From Prodigiosinella aquatilis (GTDB lineage Bacteria; Pseudomonadota; Gammaproteobacteria; Enterobacterales; Enterobacteriaceae): 64,000 nucleotides of DNA. A program made the translations under genes and the position numbers. The notes below the pieces were generated by a model that had not been told where the DNA came from, searched no databases, and worked only from the letters and a program-made list of their open reading frames with translations. The stretch is from NCBI GenBank assembly GCA_030388725.1, contig CP128857.1, positions 558,001-622,000 on the forward strand, in the 5' to 3' direction. Of the stretch, positions 34,027 through 43,243 are shown piece by piece. The stretch's first letter is position 1; every line of letters starts with the position of its first letter.

Positions 34027-35169
34027 ATGGCTCAATTTAATCACTTTGAACTCTCGCTCCTGAACCCCAGTTTTGACTCCCCTTTGGTCGATGTGCTGAC
34101 GGAACTGGAGTTACTCCGGCATCTGAGGCTGGAAACGGATGTTCACCCTATCCTTTTCGCGCAGTTGAAGGCCGTATTCCACATGCTGGAGAGTCTTGGC
34201 TCTGCGAGGATTGAGGGAAACCACACCACGCTTGCCGACTATGTTGAAAGCAAAGTTGAAGGAACACAGAGTTCGACGGATCAGCTCAAAGAAATCAACA
34301 ATATTGAAGCTGCGATGGAATTCATCGACGAGCATCTAAAGAATGCTGATGAGATAACGGAATATTTTATCCGCGAGCTACATAGTCTGGCGGTTATCGG
34401 GTTGCAACAGGAAGGTGATAAAACGCCTGGTGCCTATCGGCAACATAACGTCAGCATCGCTCAGTCTGACCATTTACCGCCGGATCATATCCATGTTTCT
34501 GACTATATGTCAGAACTGACCGCCTTTATTAACCGTGCTGATAAACCAAAATATGATCTGATGAAAATTGCGCTGGTGCATCACCGCTTCGGCTGGATAC
34601 ACCCCTTTGGCAACGGTAATGGCAGCACGGTCAGACTGCTGACCTATGCGTTATTGATCAAGTATGGTTTTAATGTGCAGTCAGGTGGCCGGGTCCTTAA
34701 TCCGACAGCGGTATTCTGTAATGATCGTGAGCGTTATTACGCCATGCTGTCGTTAGCGGATAAGGGAACAGAGCGGGGCTTAGAAGAATGGTGTTTATAT
34801 GTACTTTCGGGAATTTCATCTGAGTTGAAGAAAGTCGATCAACTGACAAACCATGCTTTTTTGAGTACAAAAATACTGTATCCGGCGATCGACTTTTCAT
34901 CTGAAAGAGGGCTAATAAACCCGTTGGAATCTAAAGTACTGAAACGGGCTGTCGAGCTAGGGACGATAAAAGCGGGTGATCTACGCGCAGCTTTACCTGA
35001 CCTAAAACCGGCGCAGGTGACTTATCAACTTGGTAAATTGATTGACCGGGGACTGCTCCAGCCCGTGGAAGAAGGGGCTCGTTCCTATACGGCGAAGTTT
35101 TCTAACTCATATCTGATTCGTGGGGTGATTAAGGTCCTGCGTGAAGAAGGGTTTATTCCTGATTTGTAA
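34027..35169 (+). CDS. Fic-domain protein with variant active site
   Basis: Fic proteins transfer AMP or other phosphate groups from nucleotides to target proteins. The 380-residue product has an N-terminal Fic_N-like region with the class II inhibitory motif SARIEG (59-64), the Fic core at about 110-250 and a C-terminal winged-helix-like region (about 300-375). The active-site loop is HPFGNGNGSTVR (192-203). Compared with HPFx[D/E]GNGRxxR it keeps His192 and Arg203 but has Asn196 for the acidic metal ligand and Ser200 for arginine. It is the only intact gene between two integrase scars at tRNA-Phe, with no antitoxin gene beside it. Confidence 0.85.
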   Translation: MAQFNHFELSLLNPSFDSPLVDVLTELELLRHLRLETDVHPILFAQLKAVFHMLESLGSARIEGNHTTLADYVESKVEGTQSSTDQLKEINNIEAAMEFIDEHLKNADEITEYFIRELHSLAVIGLQQEGDKTPGAYRQHNVSIAQSDHLPPDHIHVSDYMSELTAFINRADKPKYDLMKIALVHHRFGWIHPFGNGNGSTVRLLTYALLIKYGFNVQSGGRVLNPTAVFCNDRERYYAMLSLADKGTERGLEEWCLYVLSGISSELKKVDQLTNHAFLSTKILYPAIDFSSERGLINPLESKVLKRAVELGTIKAGDLRAALPDLKPAQVTYQLGKLIDRGLLQPVEEGARSYTAKFSNSYLIRGVIKVLREEGFIPDL

Positions 35170-35206
35170 AGCGAGCATTAATTGTCGAATTATTGCTTTT
35201 AGGTAT

Positions 35207-35730
35207 CTATCGCATGATAGCGGTGATACGTTGCTGGAGACGAGCTGCAATCTCAAGATGCCCGGATTTTTCAGCCGCCTTAATTGGCTGTAGTAGGTAG
35301 CGAGTTTTGAGGTCGGCAATGTTTCGTTTACCTATAACAGGGAATACATGGTTGGTAAGGCTTTTTAGCACTTTTTCAGCGTGAGTTTCTGACCATTTGA
35401 TGTTGCTTGCATGCCAGGTCTCTGGCAACGGATTCAAAAGCAAGTGCGCCGCTTTGCTCAACCTTATCTAATTTTTTCTTTTCGGCGGGGTCAATACCAG
35501 CAGCAATTAATCTTCTGGCATCATCTCTGCGGTTGCGTGCATCAGTAAGTGATATGGCAGGGCAGACCCCAAGAGCCAGTAGCTTTTGTTTTCCTGCAAA
35601 ACGGTATTGTAGACGCCAATATTTGGACCCATTAGGGGATGAATCAGAAGATGCAGCCGTTGCTGTCGGTGAGCTTTACAGGCTTGTCAGTGGGCTTTGT
35701 ATTTTTTACTTTGACATCAGTGAGAGCCAT
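35207..35730 (-). pseudogene. broken P4-type integrase next to tRNA-Phe
   Basis: ATG 35730 starts MALTDVKVKNTKPTDKPVKL, then a stop after SNGCIF. The reading continues in other frames: NGSKYWRLQYRFAGKQKLLA, CPAISLTDARNRRDDARRLI, DPAEKKKLDKVEQSGALAFE and, after a further shift, WSETHAEKVLKSL and FPVIGKRNIADLKTRYLL, ending LQQRITAIMR. The frame is broken at least twice and the catalytic C-terminal domain is missing. Position and orientation relative to the tRNA are standard for P4-like integrases. Confidence 0.88.
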
Positions 35731-35908
35731 TGTTACCCCTCCCTGTGATGGTACAAAACGTATCGAACTAACAATACTAACAGATATACCATCAAAACAA
35801 TGTGGATGTTGAAGAATGTTAGCGAACGTTAGTGAAGGGAGTAAAGTAGATAACTTGTTGACTTTATAAAGCAAAACGGACGTCAGTAGACGTCCGTTTC
35901 TAAATAAG

Positions 35909-35984
35909 TGGTGCCCGGACTCGGAATCGAACCAAGGACACGAGGATTTTCAATCCTCTGCTCTACCGACTGAGCTATCCGGGC
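35909..35984 (-). tRNA. pheT: tRNA-Phe (GAA)
   Basis: A 76-nt cloverleaf on the minus strand: acceptor GCCCGGA/TCCGGGC with encoded CCA, D-arm GCTCAGTCGGTAGAGC, anticodon loop TTGAAAA (anticodon GAA) and T-arm GGTTCGATTCC. Its 3' end serves as the attachment site of the adjacent decayed island. The symbol is a family guess (pheU/pheV types exist). Confidence 0.97.
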
Positions 35985-36112
35985 AACGGGGCGCATTAAA
36001 CCGTATTGGTGGTGTGGCGTCAACGGCTTTGTGAGCCTGTTTTGGGGAAATAACACCGACTGCTGACTTTTCAGCCAGAGGCGTTGATTTTAAGCTGCAT
36101 CGACACTGTGAC

Positions 36113-36688
36113 TCAGGTCAGCGCCCCATTCTTGCGGCACAATGCCAGGCGTAATACGTCTTCTGCCAGCCGTTTTGCGATGGCAATGTCAGACAACTGG
36201 CGTTTTACCAGCAATTTGCTAAGACAACCTTCCAAAATCAATTCCAACTGTTGGGCAACCATTTCGGGATCGTCGGTTTCCAGTGTTTCCAGTAGCGTTT
36301 TAGTGTGCTGGTAAGATGCTTTCTTCTGCTGTTCCGCAATCTGGTGAATAGGATGTTCAACATCAGGAAAAAAACTGCATGCCGCGATAAACAGGCAACC
36401 AGGATAACGCTGTTGTTGTACCGATTTATGCAGTACCTGATATCGAGCCAGTAATTTTTGTTGGGTATTGAGCGTGCTGTCCAACAGCACCTGGCGGCGC
36501 CAAATATCTACTTGCTGGCTGTGATAACGCAGGCTGTCGTACAGTAACGCTTCGCAGTCTGGCCAGAAAGGACGCAGTTCATCGGTCGTCATATTCAATC
36601 TGTCTGCCAGCATATCCAGCGTTGTGACGGCTAAACCGTGCTGTTCCAGCAAAATAAGTGCGTGTTCCAGAACTTCTTCTCGCTGCAT
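36113..36688 (-). CDS. yjdC: TetR-family regulator YjdC
   Basis: A 191-residue DNA-binding protein with an N-terminal TetR helix-turn-helix (VTTLDMLADRLNMTTDEL, about residues 21-38) and a helical ligand domain. Length and position upstream of dsbD on the same strand match E. coli YjdC. Targets are not known from the sequence. It lies 45 bases downstream of dsbD and could be co-transcribed with it... reading order on the minus strand is cutA, dsbD, yjdC. Confidence 0.92.
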   Translation of the reverse strand: MQREEVLEHALILLEQHGLAVTTLDMLADRLNMTTDELRPFWPDCEALLYDSLRYHSQQVDIWRRQVLLDSTLNTQQKLLARYQVLHKSVQQQRYPGCLFIAACSFFPDVEHPIHQIAEQQKKASYQHTKTLLETLETDDPEMVAQQLELILEGCLSKLLVKRQLSDIAIAKRLAEDVLRLALCRKNGALT

Positions 36689-36733
36689 AACGCCTCCTTC
36701 TGACGATGGGTATCCGATAACGCGTACTGTTGT

Positions 36734-38461
36734 TTATTGCCCCAGTTTGCGCAAATGTAACTGAAATTGTTTGGCATTCATAAAGCCGGTTACCCGTGAA
36801 CCGGATATTTCTTTGCCACTGGCGTCAAAAAACAAAATAGTGGGTAGGCCGAGTACCTGATATTGCTTCAACAACGCGTTTTGTTCTTTGCTGTTAGCGG
36901 TTACATCAATTTGTAGTCGCTGCATTGTTTTCAGCTGCTGTCGAACAGCGCTATCGCTGAAGGTATATTTTTCGAATTCCTTGCAGGCGATACACCAGTT
37001 TGCATACAGATCGAGCATAGTCGCCCGACCAGAGCGTACCAGTGCCGTCTGTAATTCAGTTCGGTTGCGTACTGGCGCAAATAGGCTTTTTGTCGATGTG
37101 TTGTCCGCTGTCTGGGCTGGAGCAAATAGCCAATCCTGCAACGGGCGCACGGTTACCAATGCAGCCAATAGTAATAATATCTGTACTCCCCGCATCCAGC
37201 CTGTGTGGTTTCGTAAGCTGAGGATAAAAGCCCAGCCGAAAAACGTAACACCCAGCAGACTCCATAAGCGTAATCCCCAGTCGTCTCCCAGTACCCGTTC
37301 CAGTAGGAACACCGGTAACGCAAGAATAATGAAACCGAATGCTTCTTTAACCGTCACCATCCAGGGGCCATTTTTGGGCAGTAACCGATTCCCAAATAGT
37401 GTCACTACTATCAATGGTAGCCCCATGCCCAATGCATACAGGTAGAGAGAACCGCCCCCGGCCAGCAGATTACCGCTTTGGGCAATATACAGCAGCAGAG
37501 CGCTAAGCGGAGCAGTGGTACAGGGAGAGCAGATCAACCCTGCTAACGCTCCCATGGAGAAAATACCTGCCAGAGAGCCTTGTTGCTGCCGGTTGCTCCA
37601 TTCCACTAGTTTGGTTTGCAATGAAGACGGCAATTGCAGGCTGTAGACCCCGAACATGGAAAGTGCCAGCGCAATAAAAAGCAATGACAGGCCAATGAGC
37701 ATATACGGGTTTTGCAGTGCAGCCTGAAAGCGCAACCCGGCGGCGGCCACCACCAGACCAAGCATGGTGTAGGTGAGCGCCATGCCCTGTACGTAGGTCA
37801 TGGCGAGTAAAAATGTCCGTCTCGCGGAGAGACGTTGCTGGTTGCCGAGTAACAGACTGGATATCAACGGATACATCGGCAGTACACACGGTGTAAATGC
37901 GACACCAATACCAATCAGCAGAGCCCATAATGGTGAAAACGGCAGTTCGGGTTTCTCAGTGGTGCTGGATGGCGCTTCAGGTTTTGTTTCCGCGCTGGGC
38001 AGTGGGTTGGTATTACTTGCGTTGACTGCGCTGAGTGGTACTTCACGGGTCTCCGGTGGATAACAAAATCCGGCATCGGCACATCCCTGATAGGTTACTC
38101 TGACCAGCGCGCCTTGCTGGGCGGCAGTCAATGGAATATTCAAGGACAATGGTTGCCGGTAAATGGCAACCTCGCCAAAGAATTCGTCCCGATGGCTAAT
38201 CCCAGTGGGTAAATCTACCTTTCCCAAGGTGGCATTTTTAGCGACCAGCTTGATCTGTTGCTGATAAAGGTAGTAGCCGGGGTGAATCTGCCATTGCAGT
38301 GTGAGTTGCGAGCCATGTTGTTGAAAGTCGAAGGCGAATGCTTGATCCACCGGCAAAAATTGTGATTGTGTATTCTGTCCGAATGGGCTCTGTGCCGCAG
38401 CGTCAGTGGTGAAAACTGCTGCGCAGAACAGAACAATCAGCGTAAAGATGCGTTGAGCCAT
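36734..38461 (-). CDS. dsbD: thiol:disulfide interchange protein DsbD
   Basis: It carries electrons from cytoplasmic thioredoxin across the inner membrane to the periplasmic DsbC, DsbG and CcmG. The 575 residues comprise a signal peptide (to about 23), a periplasmic alpha domain with GCADAGFCYPPE, eight membrane helices with the paired cysteines (TPCVLPMYPL and SPCTTAPLSA) and a C-terminal thioredoxin-like gamma domain with WCIAC. All redox cysteines are present. The start overlaps cutA by 25 bases. Confidence 0.97.
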   Translation of the reverse strand: MAQRIFTLIVLFCAAVFTTDAAAQSPFGQNTQSQFLPVDQAFAFDFQQHGSQLTLQWQIHPGYYLYQQQIKLVAKNATLGKVDLPTGISHRDEFFGEVAIYRQPLSLNIPLTAAQQGALVRVTYQGCADAGFCYPPETREVPLSAVNASNTNPLPSAETKPEAPSSTTEKPELPFSPLWALLIGIGVAFTPCVLPMYPLISSLLLGNQQRLSARRTFLLAMTYVQGMALTYTMLGLVVAAAGLRFQAALQNPYMLIGLSLLFIALALSMFGVYSLQLPSSLQTKLVEWSNRQQQGSLAGIFSMGALAGLICSPCTTAPLSALLLYIAQSGNLLAGGGSLYLYALGMGLPLIVVTLFGNRLLPKNGPWMVTVKEAFGFIILALPVFLLERVLGDDWGLRLWSLLGVTFFGWAFILSLRNHTGWMRGVQILLLLAALVTVRPLQDWLFAPAQTADNTSTKSLFAPVRNRTELQTALVRSGRATMLDLYANWCIACKEFEKYTFSDSAVRQQLKTMQRLQIDVTANSKEQNALLKQYQVLGLPTILFFDASGKEISGSRVTGFMNAKQFQLHLRKLGQ

Positions 38462-38769
38462 GAGAGATAATCGTTGTCACCACCAGTAACCGGTATCACC
38501 AGAAGTTCCGGTGTTTGGTAAGGGTGATGTTGCTTTAGGTGATCGATTAGTAACTGCTGATGTTGAGCATCGGTTTTAAGCAGTAACTGAATTTCCTGCT
38601 GTCGTTCCAGCCTCCCTTCCCAATGATAGAGCGATGTCGCTCCTGGCAGTAACGTGACACAGGCTGTCAGATGGGCTTCCAACGCAGAAGTGGCCAATGC
38701 GTGTGCACTGTTTTCGTCGGGGGCGGTACAGAGTACGACAACCGCATCACAGACAATCTGTTCGGACAT
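38437..38769 (-). CDS. cutA: CutA1 divalent-ion tolerance protein
   Basis: A small trimeric PII-like protein linked to copper tolerance. The product has 110 residues, with VVLCTAPDENSAHALA near the N-terminus, ACVTLLPGATSLYHWEG in the middle and LVIPVTGGDNDYLSWL at the end. ATG 38769 (MSEQIV) fits the E. coli length of 112; the frame extends upstream without support. It precedes and overlaps dsbD. Confidence 0.95.
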   Translation of the reverse strand: MSEQIVCDAVVVLCTAPDENSAHALATSALEAHLTACVTLLPGATSLYHWEGRLERQQEIQLLLKTDAQHQQLLIDHLKQHHPYQTPELLVIPVTGGDNDYLSWLNASLR

Positions 38770-38834
38770 GGTGACCTCGGCGATGGGAGTTTGAACACCA
38801 GACACTATACCTTGCCCGGATGATGAGCGTAAGA

Positions 38835-38862
38835 GCGGATCGATACCTCAATACCGATCCGC
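38835..38862. terminator. terminator hairpin after dcuA
   Basis: GCGGATCG and CGATCCGC pair around a 12-nt loop, directly after the dcuA stop in the minus-strand sense. The T-run is poor (TCTTA). Confidence 0.5.
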
Positions 38863-38869
38863 AGACCAA

Positions 38870-40171
38870 TTACAGTACAATATTGCCAAGGATAAATCCG
38901 AAGATGACAGAGAGTGCAATTGCCACAACCCCTGGGATCAGGAATGAATGGTTAAACACGAACTTGCCGATACGGGTTGAGCCAGTGTCATCCATTTCGA
39001 CCGCCGCCAGTAGAGTTGGGTAAGTCGGTAGTACAAACAGCGCTGACACCGCAGCAAAAGAAGCTACCGCAGTCACTGGTGATACGCCGAGCAATAAGGC
39101 CGCAGGCATCAGGGCTTTAGTTGTTGCCGCCTGAGAGTAGAGCAGGGTGGCGGCGAAAAACAAAACTACTGCCAGCATCCACGGATAACTTTGCAGCAGT
39201 GCACCCGCTGTGCTCTGGATATCGGTGATATGTGCTTTCACGAAAGTATCACCCAGCCAGGCCACACCCATAACGCACACGCAGGCACTCATGCCGGATT
39301 TGAAAGTACTGGCCGAGAGAACTTGTGCGGTGTCGATTTTGCAAGTCAAGCTAATTAGCGTGGCAATGGTCAGCATAAATACCACAATGGCTTCATTCCG
39401 CGGTAATACCGGGTTGCTGATCAGGCCGACAGTATCACTGATAGCTGTGGCATAAAGCACCACGGCGACAATACCGATGAGAAACAGAAGAACAGACAGT
39501 TTTGCTCGGGGTTTTAACACCAGTTTACTACTGCCGCGTAGCGTCACTTCGTCTTTGCGAAGACGTTCCTGATAGACTTCATCGTCTTTTAGATCTTTAC
39601 CGAGAAAGTTGGTAAGGATAGCCGTTAGCATGATGGCAGTCAGCGTGGTGGGGATGCAGATACCTAACAGTGCCAAATAACTGACGCCTTTAGGCTCCAG
39701 GATGCTGGCCATGAAAACCACAGCAGCAGATATGGGGGAGGCGGTAATGGCAATCTGCGATGCGACGACGGCGATAGAGAGCGGCCGGGAAGGGCGAATA
39801 CCTTGTTCTTTAGCGACTTCCGCAATGACCGGTAGCGTGGAGAATGCTGTGTGACCGGTTCCTGCCAGCAGCGTCATGAAATAGGTTACTAACGGTGCCA
39901 GAAAAGTGACATATTTGGGCTGTTTGCGCAGCAGTTTTTCCGCCAGGCTGACCAGATAATCCATCCCTCCAGCAACCTGCATGGCGGCAATAGCGGCGAT
40001 AACCGCCATGATGATTTCAATCACGTCAAAGGGAATGACGCCGGGTTTTATGTGGAAACCGAGTGTTAAAACCAGTACGCCAATGCCACCGGCGAAACCG
40101 ATCCCGATCCCCCCGAGACGAGCGCCCAGATAAATGGCGAGCAGAACAACAATGAGTTCCATGGTAAGCAT
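38870..40171 (-). CDS. dcuA: anaerobic C4-dicarboxylate antiporter DcuA
   Basis: An inner-membrane exchanger of aspartate, fumarate and succinate, used with aspartase. The 433 residues are nearly all hydrophobic helices. Conserved stretches are GARLGGIGIGFAGG near the start, LPVIAEVAKEQGIRPSRPLS and YSQAATTKALMPAALLLGVS. AAGGAG stands before ATG 40171 (MLTMELIVV), which matches the E. coli N-terminus; the longer frame to 40300 crosses the aspA terminator. It is downstream of aspA on the same strand. Confidence 0.97.
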   Translation of the reverse strand: MLTMELIVVLLAIYLGARLGGIGIGFAGGIGVLVLTLGFHIKPGVIPFDVIEIIMAVIAAIAAMQVAGGMDYLVSLAEKLLRKQPKYVTFLAPLVTYFMTLLAGTGHTAFSTLPVIAEVAKEQGIRPSRPLSIAVVASQIAITASPISAAVVFMASILEPKGVSYLALLGICIPTTLTAIMLTAILTNFLGKDLKDDEVYQERLRKDEVTLRGSSKLVLKPRAKLSVLLFLIGIVAVVLYATAISDTVGLISNPVLPRNEAIVVFMLTIATLISLTCKIDTAQVLSASTFKSGMSACVCVMGVAWLGDTFVKAHITDIQSTAGALLQSYPWMLAVVLFFAATLLYSQAATTKALMPAALLLGVSPVTAVASFAAVSALFVLPTYPTLLAAVEMDDTGSTRIGKFVFNHSFLIPGVVAIALSVIFGFILGNIVL

Positions 40172-40319
40172 GATTATGCTCCTTGATAAGATGGGAAAAT
40201 TTAAAAATGTTTGTTGCCGCTTATAGTTATCTAGACTAGCCCCTTTGTTTTGATAGATAGCAATTGGGGCAGCGATGGCACCACGGACAATGCCGGGCAC
40301 ACAGCCTATATTGCCTTAT

Positions 40320-40357
40320 AGAAAAGGCACGCAGTCGGTGCGGGACTGTCGTGCCTT
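40320..40357 (-). terminator. terminator of aspA
   Basis: AAGGCACGCAGTC and GACTGTCGTGCCTT pair over 13 bp with one bulge. On the minus strand the stem is followed by TTTTCT, 20 bases past the aspA stop. Confidence 0.8.
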
Positions 40358-40377
40358 ACATGGCTTATGGCGCGGTC

Positions 40378-41817
40378 TTATGACGGTTCGTTTTCATCTG
40401 TGTAAGGCTTTGCTTTGTAAGCCGGATGCATCAGGTTCTGTATCGAGAATATGTCATCCAGTTCGGCTTCAGTCAGCAACCCACGCTCCAGTACTACCTC
40501 TCGCACGCTCTTACCGGTTTCTGCACAGATTTTTCCCACAATGTCGCCATTGTGGTGGCCAATGAATGGGTTCAGGTACGTCACAATCCCGATAGAGTTG
40601 AACACGTAGGATTCACACACCGATTTATTGGCGGTGATACCATTCACGCATTTTTCCAACAGGTTGTAACAAGCGTTGGTCAGGATATGGGTAGACTCAA
40701 ACATGGCCTGGCCAATGACTGGCTCCATTACGTTAAGCTGTAATTGACCTGCTTCTGCCGCCATAGTGATGCAGGTGTCGTTACCTATGACCTTGAAACA
40801 CACCTGGTTGACTACTTCGGGTACCACCGGGTTGACTTTGGCTGGCATGATGGATGAACCCGCCTGCAATTGCGGCAGGTTGATTTCATTCAGGCCTGCG
40901 CGGGGGCCTGAAGAGAGCAGACGCAGGTCATTACAGATCTTGGAAAGTTTCACCGCCAGGCGTTTCAGTGAACTGTGGACCATGACATAAGCACCACAAT
41001 CAGAGGTGGCTTCGATCAGATCTTCTGCGGGGATACAAGGCAAACCGCTGACTTCAGCCAGCTTTTGGACCGCCAAATGCTGGTAGCCATCCGGGGTATT
41101 CAGTCGGGTACCGATAGCGGTAGCCCCGAGGTTAACCTCCAGTAATAACTCGGCGATACGCAACAGGTTTTTATTTTCTTCTTTCAGCAATATGTTAAAT
41201 GCGTGGAACTCTTGTCCCAATGTCATCGGGACGGCATCCTGTAACTGGGTTCTACCCATTTTCAGAATGTTCTCAAATTCCTTGGCTTTATGTTCAAAGC
41301 CTTCACCCAGCTGTGTGACTGCATCAATCAGCTTCAGAATGGCATTGTATATTGAGATGCGGAACCCCGTGGGATAGGCATCATTGGTAGATTGGCATTT
41401 GTTGAGATGATCGTTTGGGTTAAGATATTGATATTCCCCTTTTTTGTGTCCCATTAGTTCCAGACCGATGTTGGCCAGCACTTCGTTGGTATTCATGTTG
41501 AGAGACGTGCCCGCGCCGCCCTGGAACACATCAACAGGGAACTGGTCCATGCATTTACCATTGTTCAGCACCTCATCACAGGCTTTGACAATAACATCGG
41601 CAATCTGGTGGGGAATGGTCTTCAGCTCCTTGTTTGCCAATGCTGCGGCTTTTTTAACCATCACCATACCGCGTACAAACTCGGGAACATCGCTGATTTT
41701 CTGGTTGCTAATATAAAAGTTTTCAATAGCTCGGAGGGTGTGAACACCGTAATATGCATCGGCGGGGACTTCTCGGGTACCTAACAGGTCTTCTTCAATA
41801 CGAATGTTATCTGACAT
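40378..41817 (-). CDS. aspA: aspartate ammonia-lyase (aspartase)
   Basis: It converts L-aspartate to fumarate and ammonia as a cytoplasmic tetramer. The 479-residue product has the fumarase/aspartase signature GSSIMPAKVNP, the substrate-binding TSTND-like QSTNDAYPT and GRTQLQDAVP. The start is ATG 41817. With dcuA it forms the usual aspartate-to-fumarate module of anaerobic metabolism. Confidence 0.98.
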   Translation of the reverse strand: MSDNIRIEEDLLGTREVPADAYYGVHTLRAIENFYISNQKISDVPEFVRGMVMVKKAAALANKELKTIPHQIADVIVKACDEVLNNGKCMDQFPVDVFQGGAGTSLNMNTNEVLANIGLELMGHKKGEYQYLNPNDHLNKCQSTNDAYPTGFRISIYNAILKLIDAVTQLGEGFEHKAKEFENILKMGRTQLQDAVPMTLGQEFHAFNILLKEENKNLLRIAELLLEVNLGATAIGTRLNTPDGYQHLAVQKLAEVSGLPCIPAEDLIEATSDCGAYVMVHSSLKRLAVKLSKICNDLRLLSSGPRAGLNEINLPQLQAGSSIMPAKVNPVVPEVVNQVCFKVIGNDTCITMAAEAGQLQLNVMEPVIGQAMFESTHILTNACYNLLEKCVNGITANKSVCESYVFNSIGIVTYLNPFIGHHNGDIVGKICAETGKSVREVVLERGLLTEAELDDIFSIQNLMHPAYKAKPYTDENEPS

Positions 41818-42000
41818 AGAAGCCTTCTCTTATTCTTTTGTCGGTTAGCATTTATGCTCACCTATTGTGTTACCGTGGATAACAATTTCAGAATGTTTGA
41901 CCATAACTGCCTTTGTTATCGTGATGATATTCTGGCTAAGTGAGAAATTTCGTCGAATGGATCACTATCTGTAGATACACGTTCCTCCTTCGCTACGAAC

Positions 42001-42016
42001 TGTGATAATAGTCACG
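42001..42016. promoter_or_regulatory. CRP-binding site between aspA and fxsA
   Basis: TGTGATAATAGTCACG matches TGTGA-N6-TCACA at 9 of 10 fixed positions. It is 184 bases upstream of aspA and 214 upstream of fxsA. aspA is CRP-controlled in E. coli. The rest of 41818-42229 shows no gene. Confidence 0.7.
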
Positions 42017-42229
42017 ACTTACCACTAAGAGTAAAAAAACTCGTCGCATGCAGGTTGAAAATCCGCTACCGAGCTACCATTTCTTTCGTTATATGGTTCG
42101 TTATCTTAACGACTGATCGAATCTTTCCTCCAGTCGTTTGTTACGGTGCGTTGTGTAAAATATTACGACGATGTCATTCGGAGGAGTATTTCCTGTTGGC
42201 GCATCGAATTTTAACCACAGGAGTTACGG

Positions 42230-42718
42230 GTGCGCTGGTTACCGTTATTACTGATTTTCTTTTTTACTTACATCGAAGTTTCCATTTTTATCCGGGTCGC
42301 CGAAGTCTTTGGTGTGGCGATGACATTACTGTTGGTCGTGTTTACGTCCTGTGTAGGGGTATCCCTGGTTCGTAATCAGGGAATGAGAACCTTTCTCCAG
42401 ATGCAGCAGAAACTGGAAGCGGGCGAAAGTCCTGCCGTGGAAATGGTAAAAAGTGTATCACTGGTGCTGGCTGGTTTCTTGTTGTTGCTTCCCGGTTTTT
42501 TCACCGATTTTCTTGGCTTGATGTTGTTATTGCCACCGGTGCAAAAGCATCTGACACTGAAACTGATGCCTCATCTGTATATCTGGCGCGCTCGTTCCGG
42601 AACAGGAACCGGCACATCAGGTTCTGAAGGAAATACTTTTGAAGGTGAATATCAGCGGAAGGATAAGGAACATAATGACCGTATCGAACCCCGCGATAAT
42701 GATCGAGATAATCACTGA
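42230..42718 (+). CDS. fxsA: membrane protein FxsA
   Basis: A small inner-membrane protein whose overproduction in E. coli relieves F-exclusion of phage T7. It has 162 residues, with three or four membrane helices in the first 110 and a charged, disordered C-terminus (RKDKEHNDRIEPRDNDRDNH). The start is GTG 42230, 6 bases after ACAGGAG. Its position between aspA and groES is conserved, though yjeH, present here in E. coli, is missing. Confidence 0.95.
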   Translation: MRWLPLLLIFFFTYIEVSIFIRVAEVFGVAMTLLLVVFTSCVGVSLVRNQGMRTFLQMQQKLEAGESPAVEMVKSVSLVLAGFLLLLPGFFTDFLGLMLLLPPVQKHLTLKLMPHLYIWRARSGTGTGTSGSEGNTFEGEYQRKDKEHNDRIEPRDNDRDNH

Positions 42719-42795
42719 TATTTGGTTGAATTTAGCTTGCTTTTTGTGCTCTTCGTGAAAAATACAGGTTTAAAGCAAAAAAAATTTATTTCCTC

Positions 42796-42824
42796 CCTTG
42801 AAGCGCATGGAAACGTCCCCACTT
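42796..42824 (+). promoter_or_regulatory. sigma-32 heat-shock promoter of groESL
   Basis: CTTGAA and CCCCACTT are separated by 14 bases, matching the CTTGAAA / CCCCAT-T heat-shock consensus. They lie about 80 bases before groES. Confidence 0.85.
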
Positions 42825-42904
42825 ACAACTCCACAAGGCCGGGTATGATGGCATATCCGGCGTTTACCTAAACTGATATGGACTTTCTCAAAGGAGAGCT
42901 ATCA

Positions 42905-43198
42905 ATGAAAATTCGTCCACTACATGATCGCGTAATCGTCAAGCGCAAAGAAGTCGAGTCCAAGTCTGCTGGCGGTATCGTTTTAACCGGTTCTGCAGCG
43001 GGTAAATCCACCCGTGGTGAAGTCTTGGCCATCGGCCATGGCCGCATCTTGGAAAATGGTGAGGTCAAACCTCTGGACGTGAAAGTAGGCGATATCGTTA
43101 TTTTCAATGATGGCTATGGCGTTAAGACAGAAAAGATCGACAACGATGAAGTGTTGATCATGTCTGAAAGCGACATTTTGGCAATTGTTGAAGCTTAA
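42905..43198 (+). CDS. groES: co-chaperonin GroES
   Basis: The lid of the GroEL folding chamber, a heptamer of 97 residues. MKIRPLHDRV, the mobile-loop region SAGGIVLTGSAAGKSTRGEV and the C-terminal SESDILAIVEA are typical. The start ATG 42905 follows GGAG. groEL begins 45 bases downstream. Confidence 0.98.
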   Translation: MKIRPLHDRVIVKRKEVESKSAGGIVLTGSAAGKSTRGEVLAIGHGRILENGEVKPLDVKVGDIVIFNDGYGVKTEKIDNDEVLIMSESDILAIVEA

Positions 43199-43243
43199 TC
43201 GCGTGTAATCATCTGAACTGAACGAATTTAAGGGAAATAACCA

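Noticed and set aside
42055..42375. 106-codon frame overlapping the fxsA start
   Set aside because: It overlaps the CRP/promoter region and fxsA in another frame and shows no recognisable family.
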